Below, one piece after another: positions 45,712 to 53,983 of a DNA stretch of 64,000 nucleotides. The stretch spans positions 1,612,001-1,676,000 of the forward strand of contig NZ_OY787453.1 in NCBI RefSeq assembly GCF_963678795.1, given 5' to 3'. Position 1 is the first letter of the stretch, and every line of letters begins with the position of its first letter. The notes beneath the pieces are model-generated. The model was not told the origin of the DNA. It was given only the letters and a program-made list of their open reading frames with translations, and did not search any database. This DNA is from an uncultured Methanoregula sp. (lineage in GTDB: Archaea > Halobacteriota > Methanomicrobia > Methanomicrobiales > Methanospirillaceae). A program made the translations under genes and the position numbers.

Positions 45712-46746
45712 ATGGCAAAGATGATTTCTCCGCCCGGCTCGCTCGCCACCGGCGTCGGTGCACTCCCGCATTCCGATCCCGTGCTGGCCTGTAATGATGT
45801 GCTTGGGATCTTTCCCGAGTTCCCGTACATCCCCACGCTTCCCGATCGGGCACTGCTCGAGAGCATAGTCTTCAATGACTCCGAACAGCTCCCGGGCCGG
45901 ATAATCCGGGAGGACCGGCTCCTCTTCGACAGCACGAAAGACCAGACCGCCGCAATGGAGCAGGTATACATGGATTTCGTTGAACAGAATGCAGCTGGTT
46001 ATGCACTGCATAAGGATTACGCCTCGGCCTTCATCGAAATGATGGGCCGGAAGCTCCCCGGCGTTAAAGTACTGAAGTGCCAGGTGACGGGGCCGGTCAC
46101 GTTCGGAATGCAGGTCGTGGATGCAGGCAAGCGTCCCATCTATTACGATACCCAGCTGGCCGATGTCCTCTCCAAGATGATCGCCCTCAAGGCCCGGTGG
46201 TGTGAAAAGGCGATGCGGGAGAATACCGGCGTTTCTGATACGCTCGTTGTCTTAAACGAACCCTACCTCGCATCCCTCGGGTCGTCGGTTGTCCCGGTGG
46301 ACAAGGAGACCGTCCGGGCCGGATGGGAGGATATTGCGTTGCTCGTTGACGGTGGCCTCGGGGTCCACTGCTGCTCGAACACTGACTGGGAATTTGTCAT
46401 CAGCCTCAACCCGGCCGTTATCTCCATGGATGCATATGCAACGGCAAAAGAATTCCTGCTCTACGCGGATTCCATTGTTGCTTACATGGAGCGGGGCGGG
46501 GTCGTGGCATGGGGCATTGTTCCCGCGGACCATAAGCTCTTTGCAACCGAGACCGTGGACTCGCTCTACGAAAAGTATCTCGCGATCCGCACCCAGCTGG
46601 CGGCCAGGATGCCCGAAAAACTCTTCGATGCCCAGTCGCTCATCACCCCGAGCTGCGGCATACGCTTTGCCGACCGGCAGGGCTCGCTCGATATCATGGG
46701 AGCAGCAGCAGAGATCTCGCGGCGCATCCGGGCAAAAACAGCCTGA
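45712..46746 (+). CDS. Core (folate-independent) methionine synthase, MesB/MesC-like
   Basis: A 344-residue protein matching only the C-terminal catalytic barrel of cobalamin-independent methionine synthase MetE, without the folate-binding half. Zinc ligands are visible: His219 and Cys221 in V-H-C-C-S-N and Cys315 in T-P-S-C-G-I. Core synthases of the MesB and MesC type, found in organisms with the Wood-Ljungdahl pathway, are proposed to take methyl from the corrinoid iron-sulfur protein to make methionine from homocysteine. Being inside the acs operon supports that here. AAGGAGTGA before ATG 45712 fixes the start. Distinguishing MesB from MesC needs a phylogeny. Confidence 0.8.
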   Translation: MAKMISPPGSLATGVGALPHSDPVLACNDVLGIFPEFPYIPTLPDRALLESIVFNDSEQLPGRIIREDRLLFDSTKDQTAAMEQVYMDFVEQNAAGYALHKDYASAFIEMMGRKLPGVKVLKCQVTGPVTFGMQVVDAGKRPIYYDTQLADVLSKMIALKARWCEKAMRENTGVSDTLVVLNEPYLASLGSSVVPVDKETVRAGWEDIALLVDGGLGVHCCSNTDWEFVISLNPAVISMDAYATAKEFLLYADSIVAYMERGGVVAWGIVPADHKLFATETVDSLYEKYLAIRTQLAARMPEKLFDAQSLITPSCGIRFADRQGSLDIMGAAAEISRRIRAKTA

Positions 46747-46769
46747 TACCGAACACTTTGGAAAATACC

Positions 46770-47534
46770 ATGACCGACCATCCGTTTACGATTGCACTCT
46801 CCGGCAAAGGAGGGACCGGCAAGACAACGATCAGCTCGCTCCTGGTCCGCTCGTTCATCGACCTCGGACATGCCCCGGTGCTCGCAGTCGACGCAGACCC
46901 GAATGCCAACCTGCACGAAGCGCTCGGCGTTGCTGTCAACGAGACGCTCGGGAGCATGCGGGAGGAAGCATTCTCCCGGAACATCCCACCCGGCATGAAC
47001 CGGCACGATTATGTGCGGTACCGCTTCCGGCAGTCGCTTGTCGAGGCGAACGGTTTCGATCTCGTGGCCATGGGCCGGCCAGAAGGGAGCGGCTGCTACT
47101 GTTTTGCAAATGATCTCCTGTCGGAATGCATGCTCCAGCTCGAACGGGAGTATCACTTCATCGTCATCGACACCGAGGCGGGAATGGAGCACATAAGCAG
47201 AGGCACTATCGGTAAGCCCGACCTGCTCCTGATCGTGAGCGATCCCGGCGCACGGGGTCTCCGGACCATAGCCCGCATCCGTGAGATCGCAACCCAGCTC
47301 GGCCTTGAGAAGGAGAAGATCCACGTGGTCTTCAACCAGTACAAGACCGGGGCAGCGCCCATTGACATCGGCGAAGAGAATCCCATTGCCATTATCCCGG
47401 ACGATCCGGCGGTCGAGAGTGCGGACCTTGCGGCAACACCGGTCTCGCTTATCCCGCCGGGCAGCCCGGCGCGGGTTGCGGTCCGGGAGCTGGCGGAGAA
47501 GATCCGGGATATGGCCAAAACGAATAAAAACTGA
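46770..47534 (+). CDS. CooC-type nickel-insertion ATPase
   Basis: A 254-residue MinD/ParA-like ATPase. The deviant Walker A is S-G-K-G-G-T-G-K-T-T near residues 11-20, followed by V-D-A-D-P-N-A-N-L. The C109-x-C111 motif in G-C-Y-C-F-A is the dimer-interface nickel site of CooC/AcsF proteins. It should load nickel into the acetyl-CoA synthase A-cluster and/or a CO dehydrogenase C-cluster. It ends the acs operon. The ATG at 46770 is preferred over an upstream TTG at 46758. Confidence 0.85.
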   Translation: MTDHPFTIALSGKGGTGKTTISSLLVRSFIDLGHAPVLAVDADPNANLHEALGVAVNETLGSMREEAFSRNIPPGMNRHDYVRYRFRQSLVEANGFDLVAMGRPEGSGCYCFANDLLSECMLQLEREYHFIVIDTEAGMEHISRGTIGKPDLLLIVSDPGARGLRTIARIREIATQLGLEKEKIHVVFNQYKTGAAPIDIGEENPIAIIPDDPAVESADLAATPVSLIPPGSPARVAVRELAEKIRDMAKTNKN

Positions 47535-47604
47535 ATTTTGATAATTTGGACTCTGTTGAAATCCTCTTTTTTTGTTTATTCGCTTTTTCTCTTCTAAATG
47601 TTAG

Positions 47605-47653
47605 GAGCGTGACCCCCTCTCTCCCCCAGAGGGGGAGATACGGGGTCACGCTC
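47605..47653. repeat. Long perfect hairpin downstream of the acs operon
   Basis: The outer 12-bp arms GAGCGTGACCCC (47605-47616) and GGGGTCACGCTC (47642-47653) are exact complements. Inside lies a second stem, CTCCCCC (47621-47627) with GGGGGAG (47631-47637), around an AGA loop. A T-rich stretch precedes it (47565-47592). It could be a transcript-end structure, a small structured RNA or a mobile-palindrome remnant. Confidence 0.6.
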
Positions 47654-47815
47654 ATTCAATATTGAAATGAAGAGAAAACCTGATTAAATCAGGATTTCCC
47701 GGCAAATCGTTTCTCATGCACTGACCTGTAAAGAATGTCGCAGCAATTCACCGTCTTTTTATGATATGCCAGCCTGATGATATGCTTATACAAACGGAAT
47801 AACTGGCGGCACCGG

Positions 47816-48712
47816 ATGACCCTCGCTGAAACCTGGAAACAATTCTTCTCTACCATCAATTTCAGGCTCTTCTCCATCTATCTGGCATTCACGCTTATCA
47901 TTCCCATAATTACCATTATAGTTGAATATCTCATCACAAGCAACCCGTCATTCCGGACAAGCCTGCAGGTCAATTTGCAGGATTTTCATATTTACCAGCT
48001 CTTCACATCTTCCTTTGTCCACGTGAATTTCGCTCATTTTATCGGAAACGTGACCGCCTACCTGTTCATCATTATCTACGGACTGGTGCTTGCAACGGCC
48101 CTGAACCGGAAACGGCTGTACCTGGCGCTGACGAAAGTGATCGTTGTCGTATTCATCCTGTATGGCGCAGTCTTTGCCCTCCTGAACATGACAACCATGT
48201 TTTATGCCGGCCTTTCAGGGATCGATGCCGCGCTCTCCGGGGTATTATTCCTCTTCTGGCGGATGTACCTGGAAAAAATATCCGGCAAGAGCAGGAACGG
48301 GTATTATGGTGTCGTACTGGCCGGGGTCCTCCTGCTATGTGCGGGACTCACCGCCAGGTTCATGTCACTGTACCATGGCGTAAAGACCGGGATACTCTTC
48401 GACCTGCTGGTGATGATAGCGGGAGTGCTGGTGCTGTCCGTTTTCCTCTGCCGGCACCAGTTTGTTTCCCTGTACCGTGATCTCCGTCAATCCTCATGGT
48501 CATCCTGCCTGCTGACGTTTGCGATTATCGCGGTCTTTTTGTATTTCATCTGGAATATTTTCCCGGAACGTCTGGGAACCGCGACCCGGGGCGTGAGCGT
48601 ATCCCTTCACCTGGGCGGCATCATCCTCGGCGTTCTCGTGGGATACCTTGTCATGGTGTTGCTGGAGCGGATCGCGTATTTTCATAAAGAAAAAGAGGTT
48701 TTTTTGAGATAG
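47816..48712 (+). CDS. Rhomboid-like intramembrane serine protease
   Basis: The protein has 298 residues from the ATG at 47816; an in-frame ATG at 47777 is less likely. Rhomboid features are the H-V-N-F-A-H-F-I-G-N segment in helix 2, the catalytic Ser134 in A-G-L-S-G-I-D, and the partner His265 in L-H-L-G-G-I. It has about seven or eight hydrophobic segments. It should cleave membrane-spanning substrates. No partner gene is adjacent and the substrate is unknown. Confidence 0.75.
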   Translation: MTLAETWKQFFSTINFRLFSIYLAFTLIIPIITIIVEYLITSNPSFRTSLQVNLQDFHIYQLFTSSFVHVNFAHFIGNVTAYLFIIIYGLVLATALNRKRLYLALTKVIVVVFILYGAVFALLNMTTMFYAGLSGIDAALSGVLFLFWRMYLEKISGKSRNGYYGVVLAGVLLLCAGLTARFMSLYHGVKTGILFDLLVMIAGVLVLSVFLCRHQFVSLYRDLRQSSWSSCLLTFAIIAVFLYFIWNIFPERLGTATRGVSVSLHLGGIILGVLVGYLVMVLLERIAYFHKEKEVFLR

Positions 48713-48861
48713 TTGCGGATGATATCCGGAAGAAGATATTGGGGATTTCTTTTACTCTGAATGGAAAAACCGGGGATTCTCTACAGGCCTGTTAATTGAT
48801 TTGAAAAAATGCTTAGTGCAGGCTATCACCGTATTGACCCTGGCAGGAGTGGCAGTCCCTT

Positions 48862-49632
48862 TCAGGTAGCCTTACGCGATCTCTCAACCGGCTCTATTTC
48901 CTGCACAACTTTTCGCGACATATAACTGGCATAAATATCAGGGTAGATAAAAATTCCCGTCAGGTTCCCGTTTTCTTCCATGATCGACAGGGACTCACAG
49001 CGATCAGCCATCAAAAACAATTTCATCGAAAGCCCATTGCTCTCTCCCACTTCATTATGAAAGAGGGATGACTCGATATCCCTGCCACCAGCATAGCACT
49101 TTATCGGAGCGAATCCGGCAAGTTCTGGTCTTCCGACAACAAGGTACACAGAAACCCGTTTTGCCGCACGTGAAATATCACTGCTATATTTTTTCAAGAA
49201 TTCTTCATCATCGCACAGAAGGATAATTTCTGATTTCGCCCTGTGCAAGATCATCCGGATCGGGTTATCCCGGGTCCAGTCAGTATACAGTTTATAGCCC
49301 TGCATGGGCGGTACGGGTGTTTCGGTTTCCAGGGCTTTCAGACGCTCATACAATCCTTCAAGAGACTTCACCGATTCCCGTTTCAGCCGCTCAAACGTTT
49401 GCATAACATCAACCGGCGAGTACCGCACCGGCGACTTACCCGAGGAGACAATAAACCCTTTCTGGGCGAGCGTAGTAAGCGTTTCATAGATCCTGCCACG
49501 GGGGATCTTTATCTGTTCATGAATTTCACGGGCACTTGCCACCCGCAATGCTGACAGGATCACGTATACTTTCGCTTCGTATTCACTCATCCCGATCTCT
49601 TTCATCTGCGAAAGTAACGAGTCATCAATCAT
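48862..49632 (-). CDS. TrmB-family transcriptional regulator
   Basis: A 256-residue protein. The N-terminal winged helix (about 5-80) has the TrmB pattern G-M-S-E-Y-E-A-K-V-Y, with a recognition helix in I-P-R-G-R-I-Y-E-T-L. A coiled coil (about 88-110) leads to a C-terminal phospholipase-D-like effector domain. TrmB proteins bind sugars or other small ligands and repress transporter genes. It is divergent from the MFS gene 63 nt away, the obvious candidate target. The ATG at 49632 was chosen because an ATATTAAG TATA-like element lies about 35 nt upstream; a GTG at 49659 sits too close to it. Confidence 0.8.
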   Translation of the reverse strand: MIDDSLLSQMKEIGMSEYEAKVYVILSALRVASAREIHEQIKIPRGRIYETLTTLAQKGFIVSSGKSPVRYSPVDVMQTFERLKRESVKSLEGLYERLKALETETPVPPMQGYKLYTDWTRDNPIRMILHRAKSEIILLCDDEEFLKKYSSDISRAAKRVSVYLVVGRPELAGFAPIKCYAGGRDIESSLFHNEVGESNGLSMKLFLMADRCESLSIMEENGNLTGIFIYPDIYASYMSRKVVQEIEPVERSRKAT

Positions 49633-49695
49633 GCTATCAGCTACTATATTCAGGAGCACTTTCTTAATATCTTCGTCATGGCGACTTAACAGGAC

Positions 49696-50976
49696 ATGAA
49701 TCCAGCACCATTCAAACCATCGAAATGGACCCTTCTTTTTCTCATGCTTTCAGCAATGATGATTCTCATGGGAGGAGCAGCTGTTGCTCCGGCTCTGCCA
49801 TTAATCAGCCAGGCATTTCCCGATGCATCAGATGCCGCCATATCCTTAATTGTAACCCTTCCCGCACTTGCAATTGCCATCACGGGCATATTCCTCGGGA
49901 TGCTTTCGGACAGGATCGGCAAGATCAAGGTCCTTGCGGCCTCCGTTGCTGTCTTCACCATTGCTGGAAGTTCCGGATTTTACCTCAACTCCATACCAGC
50001 AATTTTTGTTGGCAGGTTCATTCTTGGGATCGGCATTGCCGGTATCATCTGCACGACATCTTCCCTGATTGTCAGTTATTACGATGGAATTACCCGTGCC
50101 AGGGTTCTCGGTTACCAGGCCGCTGCAATGGGCCTGGGGGTAGTAATTCTTGAAGTAGCCGGTGGACTCCTTGCCGGTATTTCCTGGCGTGCCGCGTTCC
50201 TGATTTACCTGCTTGGCGTTGTCATCTTCGCAGGGATTCTTGTAACAATGAAAGAGCCCGTGCGTCCAAACGTTGGAAAGAGAAGGGAAGCATCCGGTGA
50301 AAGCGGGGCAGCATCCGATGAATCCGTGGGAGCACTGTATGAAACATTCCCAGCCACCCCCCTTCTCATGGCATATATCACCCTGTTCATGGGTAACCTG
50401 CTGTTCTTCTTAATGCCTACAAAATTCCCCTACCTGATTGCACATATGGATGCGGCACGGATCATGGGTGAAAACACTGCGCTTACCGCCGGGATATTCC
50501 TGGGAATTTCGGGTTGTGCTTCAGCACTCCTGGGAATCTTTTACGGGAGGATTGCCTGGAGATTCCACCGGTACACCATCCTCACCATTTCCCTTCTCGG
50601 CTTTGGAACCGGCCTGTGCTGTCTTGGGTTTGCCACGTCGCTTGTCACCGTCGCGTTCGCGGTGATCATGATCGGTGTCGGCGAGGGCCTTCTGATGCCG
50701 ACGATCCTGACCTGGATTGCCGCAATCACGCCGCAACAGTTCCTCGGGCGGGCAATGGGCGGGTTCTCAGTATCGTTAAACATCGGCCAGTTTGCTTCCG
50801 CACTTGCTGCAGTGCCCGTCATTGCCCTTGTTGCAACCTACAGCAATATGTTCCTTGCATTCGGATGTGTGGCGTTAGTGCTCGCTGTGCTGTATGTTGT
50901 CGTGCTGATAAAGGAAAAATATTATACTGTGCCTCTGGCAGCCCAGAATGACCTGCCCCTGGTATCCCAAAAATAA
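49696..50976 (+). CDS. Major facilitator superfamily transporter (12 helices)
   Basis: A 426-residue protein with 12 membrane helices in two sets of six, separated by a charged loop (about 190-215, rich in Arg, Glu, Ser). The cytoplasmic motif G-M-L-S-D-R-I-G-K lies between helices 2 and 3. It resembles drug or metabolite exporters, but the substrate is unknown. AGGAC lies before the ATG. Its promoter overlaps that of the divergent TrmB regulator, which probably controls it. Confidence 0.8.
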   Translation: MNPAPFKPSKWTLLFLMLSAMMILMGGAAVAPALPLISQAFPDASDAAISLIVTLPALAIAITGIFLGMLSDRIGKIKVLAASVAVFTIAGSSGFYLNSIPAIFVGRFILGIGIAGIICTTSSLIVSYYDGITRARVLGYQAAAMGLGVVILEVAGGLLAGISWRAAFLIYLLGVVIFAGILVTMKEPVRPNVGKRREASGESGAASDESVGALYETFPATPLLMAYITLFMGNLLFFLMPTKFPYLIAHMDAARIMGENTALTAGIFLGISGCASALLGIFYGRIAWRFHRYTILTISLLGFGTGLCCLGFATSLVTVAFAVIMIGVGEGLLMPTILTWIAAITPQQFLGRAMGGFSVSLNIGQFASALAAVPVIALVATYSNMFLAFGCVALVLAVLYVVVLIKEKYYTVPLAAQNDLPLVSQK

Positions 50977-51099
50977 CAGTGATTTTGGCCGGCATTCCTT
51001 TTCACGGGGTGTTGACCAAATTGGTCAGGGAAATGAACAGGGTATATTTTTTTGAATTAAAAAAGAGAGAGATATTGTCCCGGATCTTTACCGGCAGTC

Positions 51100-51642
51100 T
51101 TACAAAAACATTGCAACGGCAATCGTCGTTGTCCAGAGACCGTTCTTGTCTCCTTCCGCTGACTGGCATGTGTGTTTGGTCTTGATGATCTTCCCGCTGG
51201 CCTTGTAAGTCTGTTCCCGCTCAGACCACGCGGCATTGACATCGAACTCGATGCCGAGCGTTGTCGCAAGCATCGTTGCTGCAAGATCCTCGGCATACTC
51301 GCCGGTCTTCTGCTGCGTCTCGCCAAACCCGTGGTGCTCGGAGAGGTACCCGTACTCGTTCTCATCGGCTGGAAGCGCGAGGCCGATGGCTGATGAGACG
51401 AGCCGGTTAGGTTCATTGGTCTCGTTCCGTGCCATGACGCAGAACGTTATCCCGCCGGCCTTGAGGCCCCGGAGACCTTCCGCCCGGGAGATCTGTTTGC
51501 AGTTGGGCGGGAAGATACTCGAGACATACACCAGATTGCACTTCTCGATGCCGGCCTTTCGTAAAGCCAGCTCAAAGGATCCAAGCCGATCCTTGTGGAC
51601 ACCAACCCCTTTTGTGAAAAAAATCTTGGTCGGGACAAACAT
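51100..51642 (-). CDS. pdaD: Pyruvoyl-dependent arginine decarboxylase
   Basis: The protein has 180 residues from ATG 51642, close to the family's usual 160-180. The self-cleavage site lies between Ser41 and Ser42 in V-Y-V-S-S-I-F-P-P; cleavage turns Ser42 into the pyruvoyl cofactor. The catalytic and substrate region includes V-M-A-R-N-E-T. It makes agmatine from arginine for polyamine synthesis in archaea. No ribosome site is seen; an A/T-rich TATA-like stretch (about 51660-51675) some 25 nt upstream suggests a leaderless transcript. Confidence 0.9.
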   Translation of the reverse strand: MFVPTKIFFTKGVGVHKDRLGSFELALRKAGIEKCNLVYVSSIFPPNCKQISRAEGLRGLKAGGITFCVMARNETNEPNRLVSSAIGLALPADENEYGYLSEHHGFGETQQKTGEYAEDLAATMLATTLGIEFDVNAAWSEREQTYKASGKIIKTKHTCQSAEGDKNGLWTTTIAVAMFL

Positions 51643-51777
51643 AGTTTTTAGATTGTCAGTATTTTTTTTTAAGGTTTGGGGAAAAAAGCACAGAACATGG
51701 AAGGAAAGAAGTCGAAAAGAGGGTATTTTTCCCGGGTCCCGCACCGGTTTTCCAAAAAACAGCCCGGCTGCCGGGAT

Positions 51778-52491
51778 TCACGGACCAGGCATGCCCACCC
51801 GGTCCAGGATGCCCTGCAGCTGATCCATGGAATCGATGCAGAAATCAGCCCCGGCATAATTCCGGGTCCTTGAGAAGCGGTCCCCGTACCGGGCATAGAC
51901 CGTGGTGATGCCCAGCTGTCTGCAGGGTTCAAGGTCACGTCGCGGGCTGTCCCCGATGATCAGTGTCTCGCAAAAATCAGATTTTAGCATCTCGAGCGCA
52001 AAGAGGAACGGCTCCCTTGCGGGTTTCTTCACCCGGACCATGTCGCAGGTGACCATGCCATCGAAGTACGGCAACAGCCCGGTCTTCTCAAGGCGCCGCG
52101 TTGCATCCCGGGAATGAGCATCAGTGACAATGCCCATGCGGTACCCATCCTCCCGCAACGATTCAAGCGTGGAGAGAACCCCCTCATACGGGGTGATGTG
52201 CCGGAGTTTGGCAGTCTCGTACAGCCGGCAGGATTCGGAATAGCGTCCATCATCCGGGATCTGCCGGTCCTTCATGTAATCGAGGATATTCTCGTGTGCC
52301 TCAAACCCCCGGATCGGCCGGAGAAAGTATTTGAAAAGGGTCTCTCCCTCATCCCTCCCAAGTAACCGTGTAACCTCCCGGCAGGAAAATATCTGTGCTT
52401 CCACCAGATCAAAGAGCGTATTGTCCATGTCGAAAAGGAGGGTCCTGATACGTTTTCCCAGCGGTTCTTGTTCCCGCAAATCCTGATTCAC
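51778..52491 (-). CDS. HAD-superfamily phosphatase
   Basis: The protein has 237 residues and all HAD motifs: nucleophile Asp21 and acid Asp23 in D-M-D-N-T-L-F-D, motif II V-T-D-A, the motif III Lys in R-V-K-K-P, and motif IV G-D-S-P-R-R-D. The helical cap between motifs I and II is of the small alpha type found in pyrimidine nucleotidases and glycolytic-intermediate phosphatases. The exact substrate is not clear. It stands alone on the minus strand. Confidence 0.8.
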   Translation of the reverse strand: MNQDLREQEPLGKRIRTLLFDMDNTLFDLVEAQIFSCREVTRLLGRDEGETLFKYFLRPIRGFEAHENILDYMKDRQIPDDGRYSESCRLYETAKLRHITPYEGVLSTLESLREDGYRMGIVTDAHSRDATRRLEKTGLLPYFDGMVTCDMVRVKKPAREPFLFALEMLKSDFCETLIIGDSPRRDLEPCRQLGITTVYARYGDRFSRTRNYAGADFCIDSMDQLQGILDRVGMPGP

Positions 52492-52722
52492 GCAGTACCA
52501 TTCTCATCGGTAAACTAAAATGAGATCGTTTGAGGTAAGCGGCAATTGTCCTGCCCGCATCAGCGCGGGTTATTATTTCGCGGGTTGAAGCCGGCCGGGC
52601 GCCGGCATATCTGGGGGTACGTGAAGCGTTGCCTGCCGGATCATAATTCGCTGCCGGTAAAAGGGGACTTATGAGTGCTCGGGAAATGAGCGCTGAATTT
52701 TCATTTGCAATTAAACAGCCAT

Positions 52723-52953
52723 TTATTCTTCAACGAAATCAGAGATAACCCGACGGATATCCTGCAGCTGTGACATGAAAAACTCATAGCTTACAAACAT
52801 TTTTCCGGAAGAATCGACATGGAGAACCTGTAGCAGGGCGGAGTCGTGAATGCGGTCAAACCGGGTGATTTTCTGCTCGGATAAGTGTTTTCTCATTTTC
52901 CGGACTTTTGTCTGTTCATATACACTCAGGTTTTTAGGGCGACCGCGAGGCAT
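52723..52953 (-). CDS. Small basic protein with AT-hook-like N-terminus
   Basis: The protein has 76 residues. It opens P-R-G-R-P-K-N, matching the core of an AT-hook minor-groove motif, followed by a Lys/Arg-rich helix (K-V-R-K-M-R-K-H-L) and a region that may form a short alpha/beta fold. DNA binding is an inference from this motif. TTTTAATAG about 26 nt upstream of the ATG suggests a leaderless transcript. No family recognised. Confidence 0.55.
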   Translation of the reverse strand: MPRGRPKNLSVYEQTKVRKMRKHLSEQKITRFDRIHDSALLQVLHVDSSGKMFVSYEFFMSQLQDIRRVISDFVEE

Positions 52954-53328
52954 AAAATTAAATTAACTGTTTACTATTAAAATGGTTGGGGTGAAAAAAG
53001 GATTTTCATCTCAGAAAGGAATCGGCAAGAGTGTTTCTGGATTTGCTGCTGTTACAGTTATTCGAGTATGAATCATTCTCCTCAATCCCGGGTGCAACCC
53101 CAACGAGAGCCGCATACCACCATGTTTTGTATTTTTTTGTTTCCGTGCAATATTCTCTGACGGCCGCAATGGCAACGTGGCACAATGTCCCTTACCGTAC
53201 CAAAATAGCCAGGAATTTTTTTGGTTTTCTCATGGGGCATTTTTTTGCGTAGGGAAGCACAATACCAGTAAATACAAGAAACGAACATCATTGAACACAA
53301 AAGGTGCAGGAAGTTGGTTAAAGAAGAT
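52954..53328. other. Intergenic region between two small genes
   Basis: No credible gene. The left end is the AT-rich promoter of the small basic protein, with TTTTAATAG at about 52975-52983. The remainder has T-runs near 53130-53140 and 53218-53245 but no recognised RNA. Confidence 0.35.
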
Positions 53329-53526
53329 ATGGGCCCGGTACTCGCAATTCTCGCCGGAGGGGTGCTCATAGCGATAGGGATCACATCGGCCTCGGTCCTT
53401 GTACCCTGGATACGGATACTCGTTGCCACCGGGGGTGTTGCAACTATCCTGCTGGGGATAGCCATGCTTTTTGGTCTTGCATACGGAAAGCCGCCAAAAA
53501 CCGAGAAGCAGATAAAAAAGATCTGA
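53329..53526 (+). CDS. Small two-helix membrane protein
   Basis: The protein has 65 residues from ATG 53329; an in-frame TTG lies at 53314. Two hydrophobic segments (about 3-24 and 30-51) are separated by P-W-I-R, and the tail is Lys-rich (K-P-P-K-T-E-K-Q-I-K-K). The positive tail is expected in the cytoplasm. No family recognised. Confidence 0.5.
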   Translation: MGPVLAILAGGVLIAIGITSASVLVPWIRILVATGGVATILLGIAMLFGLAYGKPPKTEKQIKKI

Positions 53527-53550
53527 TATTTTTATTTTCCGGTGCCCGGC

Positions 53551-53826
53551 TCATATGTTATCCGGCAGGCAGCATTTCCAGGGAAGGCATTTCTGAACCC
53601 TCCAGACTTTCCGGCAGTCATCATCCCGGGTCCTGATGATACGGTGGGCGTACGGTGAATCGATAAGGGTGGCTTCCTGTTTGAGTGCTGCCTGGAATCC
53701 CGCTTCCGTCCCGGTAAACGTTGCAACCGTTTCCCACTGTATGAGATGCGACGCTTTGCCTGAACTGATCTTATAACAGATGCATGCCATACCAGCATCA
53801 CTACTGTTCAGATGTTTCAGGATCAT
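53551..53826 (-). CDS. Hypothetical small Cys-containing protein
   Basis: A 91-residue soluble protein with Cys residues clustered near the start (A-C-I-C-Y) and end (C-L-P-W-K-C-C-L-P). It may fold as a small alpha/beta unit. It is supported by a plausible ATG with AT-rich sequence just upstream and by natural residue composition, but an overlapping frame (53532-53801) is also open, so the call is tentative. Confidence 0.35.
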   Translation of the reverse strand: MILKHLNSSDAGMACICYKISSGKASHLIQWETVATFTGTEAGFQAALKQEATLIDSPYAHRIIRTRDDDCRKVWRVQKCLPWKCCLPDNI

Positions 53827-53983
53827 ATAAAATTTGCGCCTGCATATAATTATCAGCCGATATCCGGAATGCTCTTTAAAAAAACGCTGATACCACGCCG
53901 GTCTGCATCCGGACCGGGCCTGACCGACCTCAAAGGTTTAACCTCCGGCAGCACCAATACAAAAATACACCCGGGCTGCCTCC

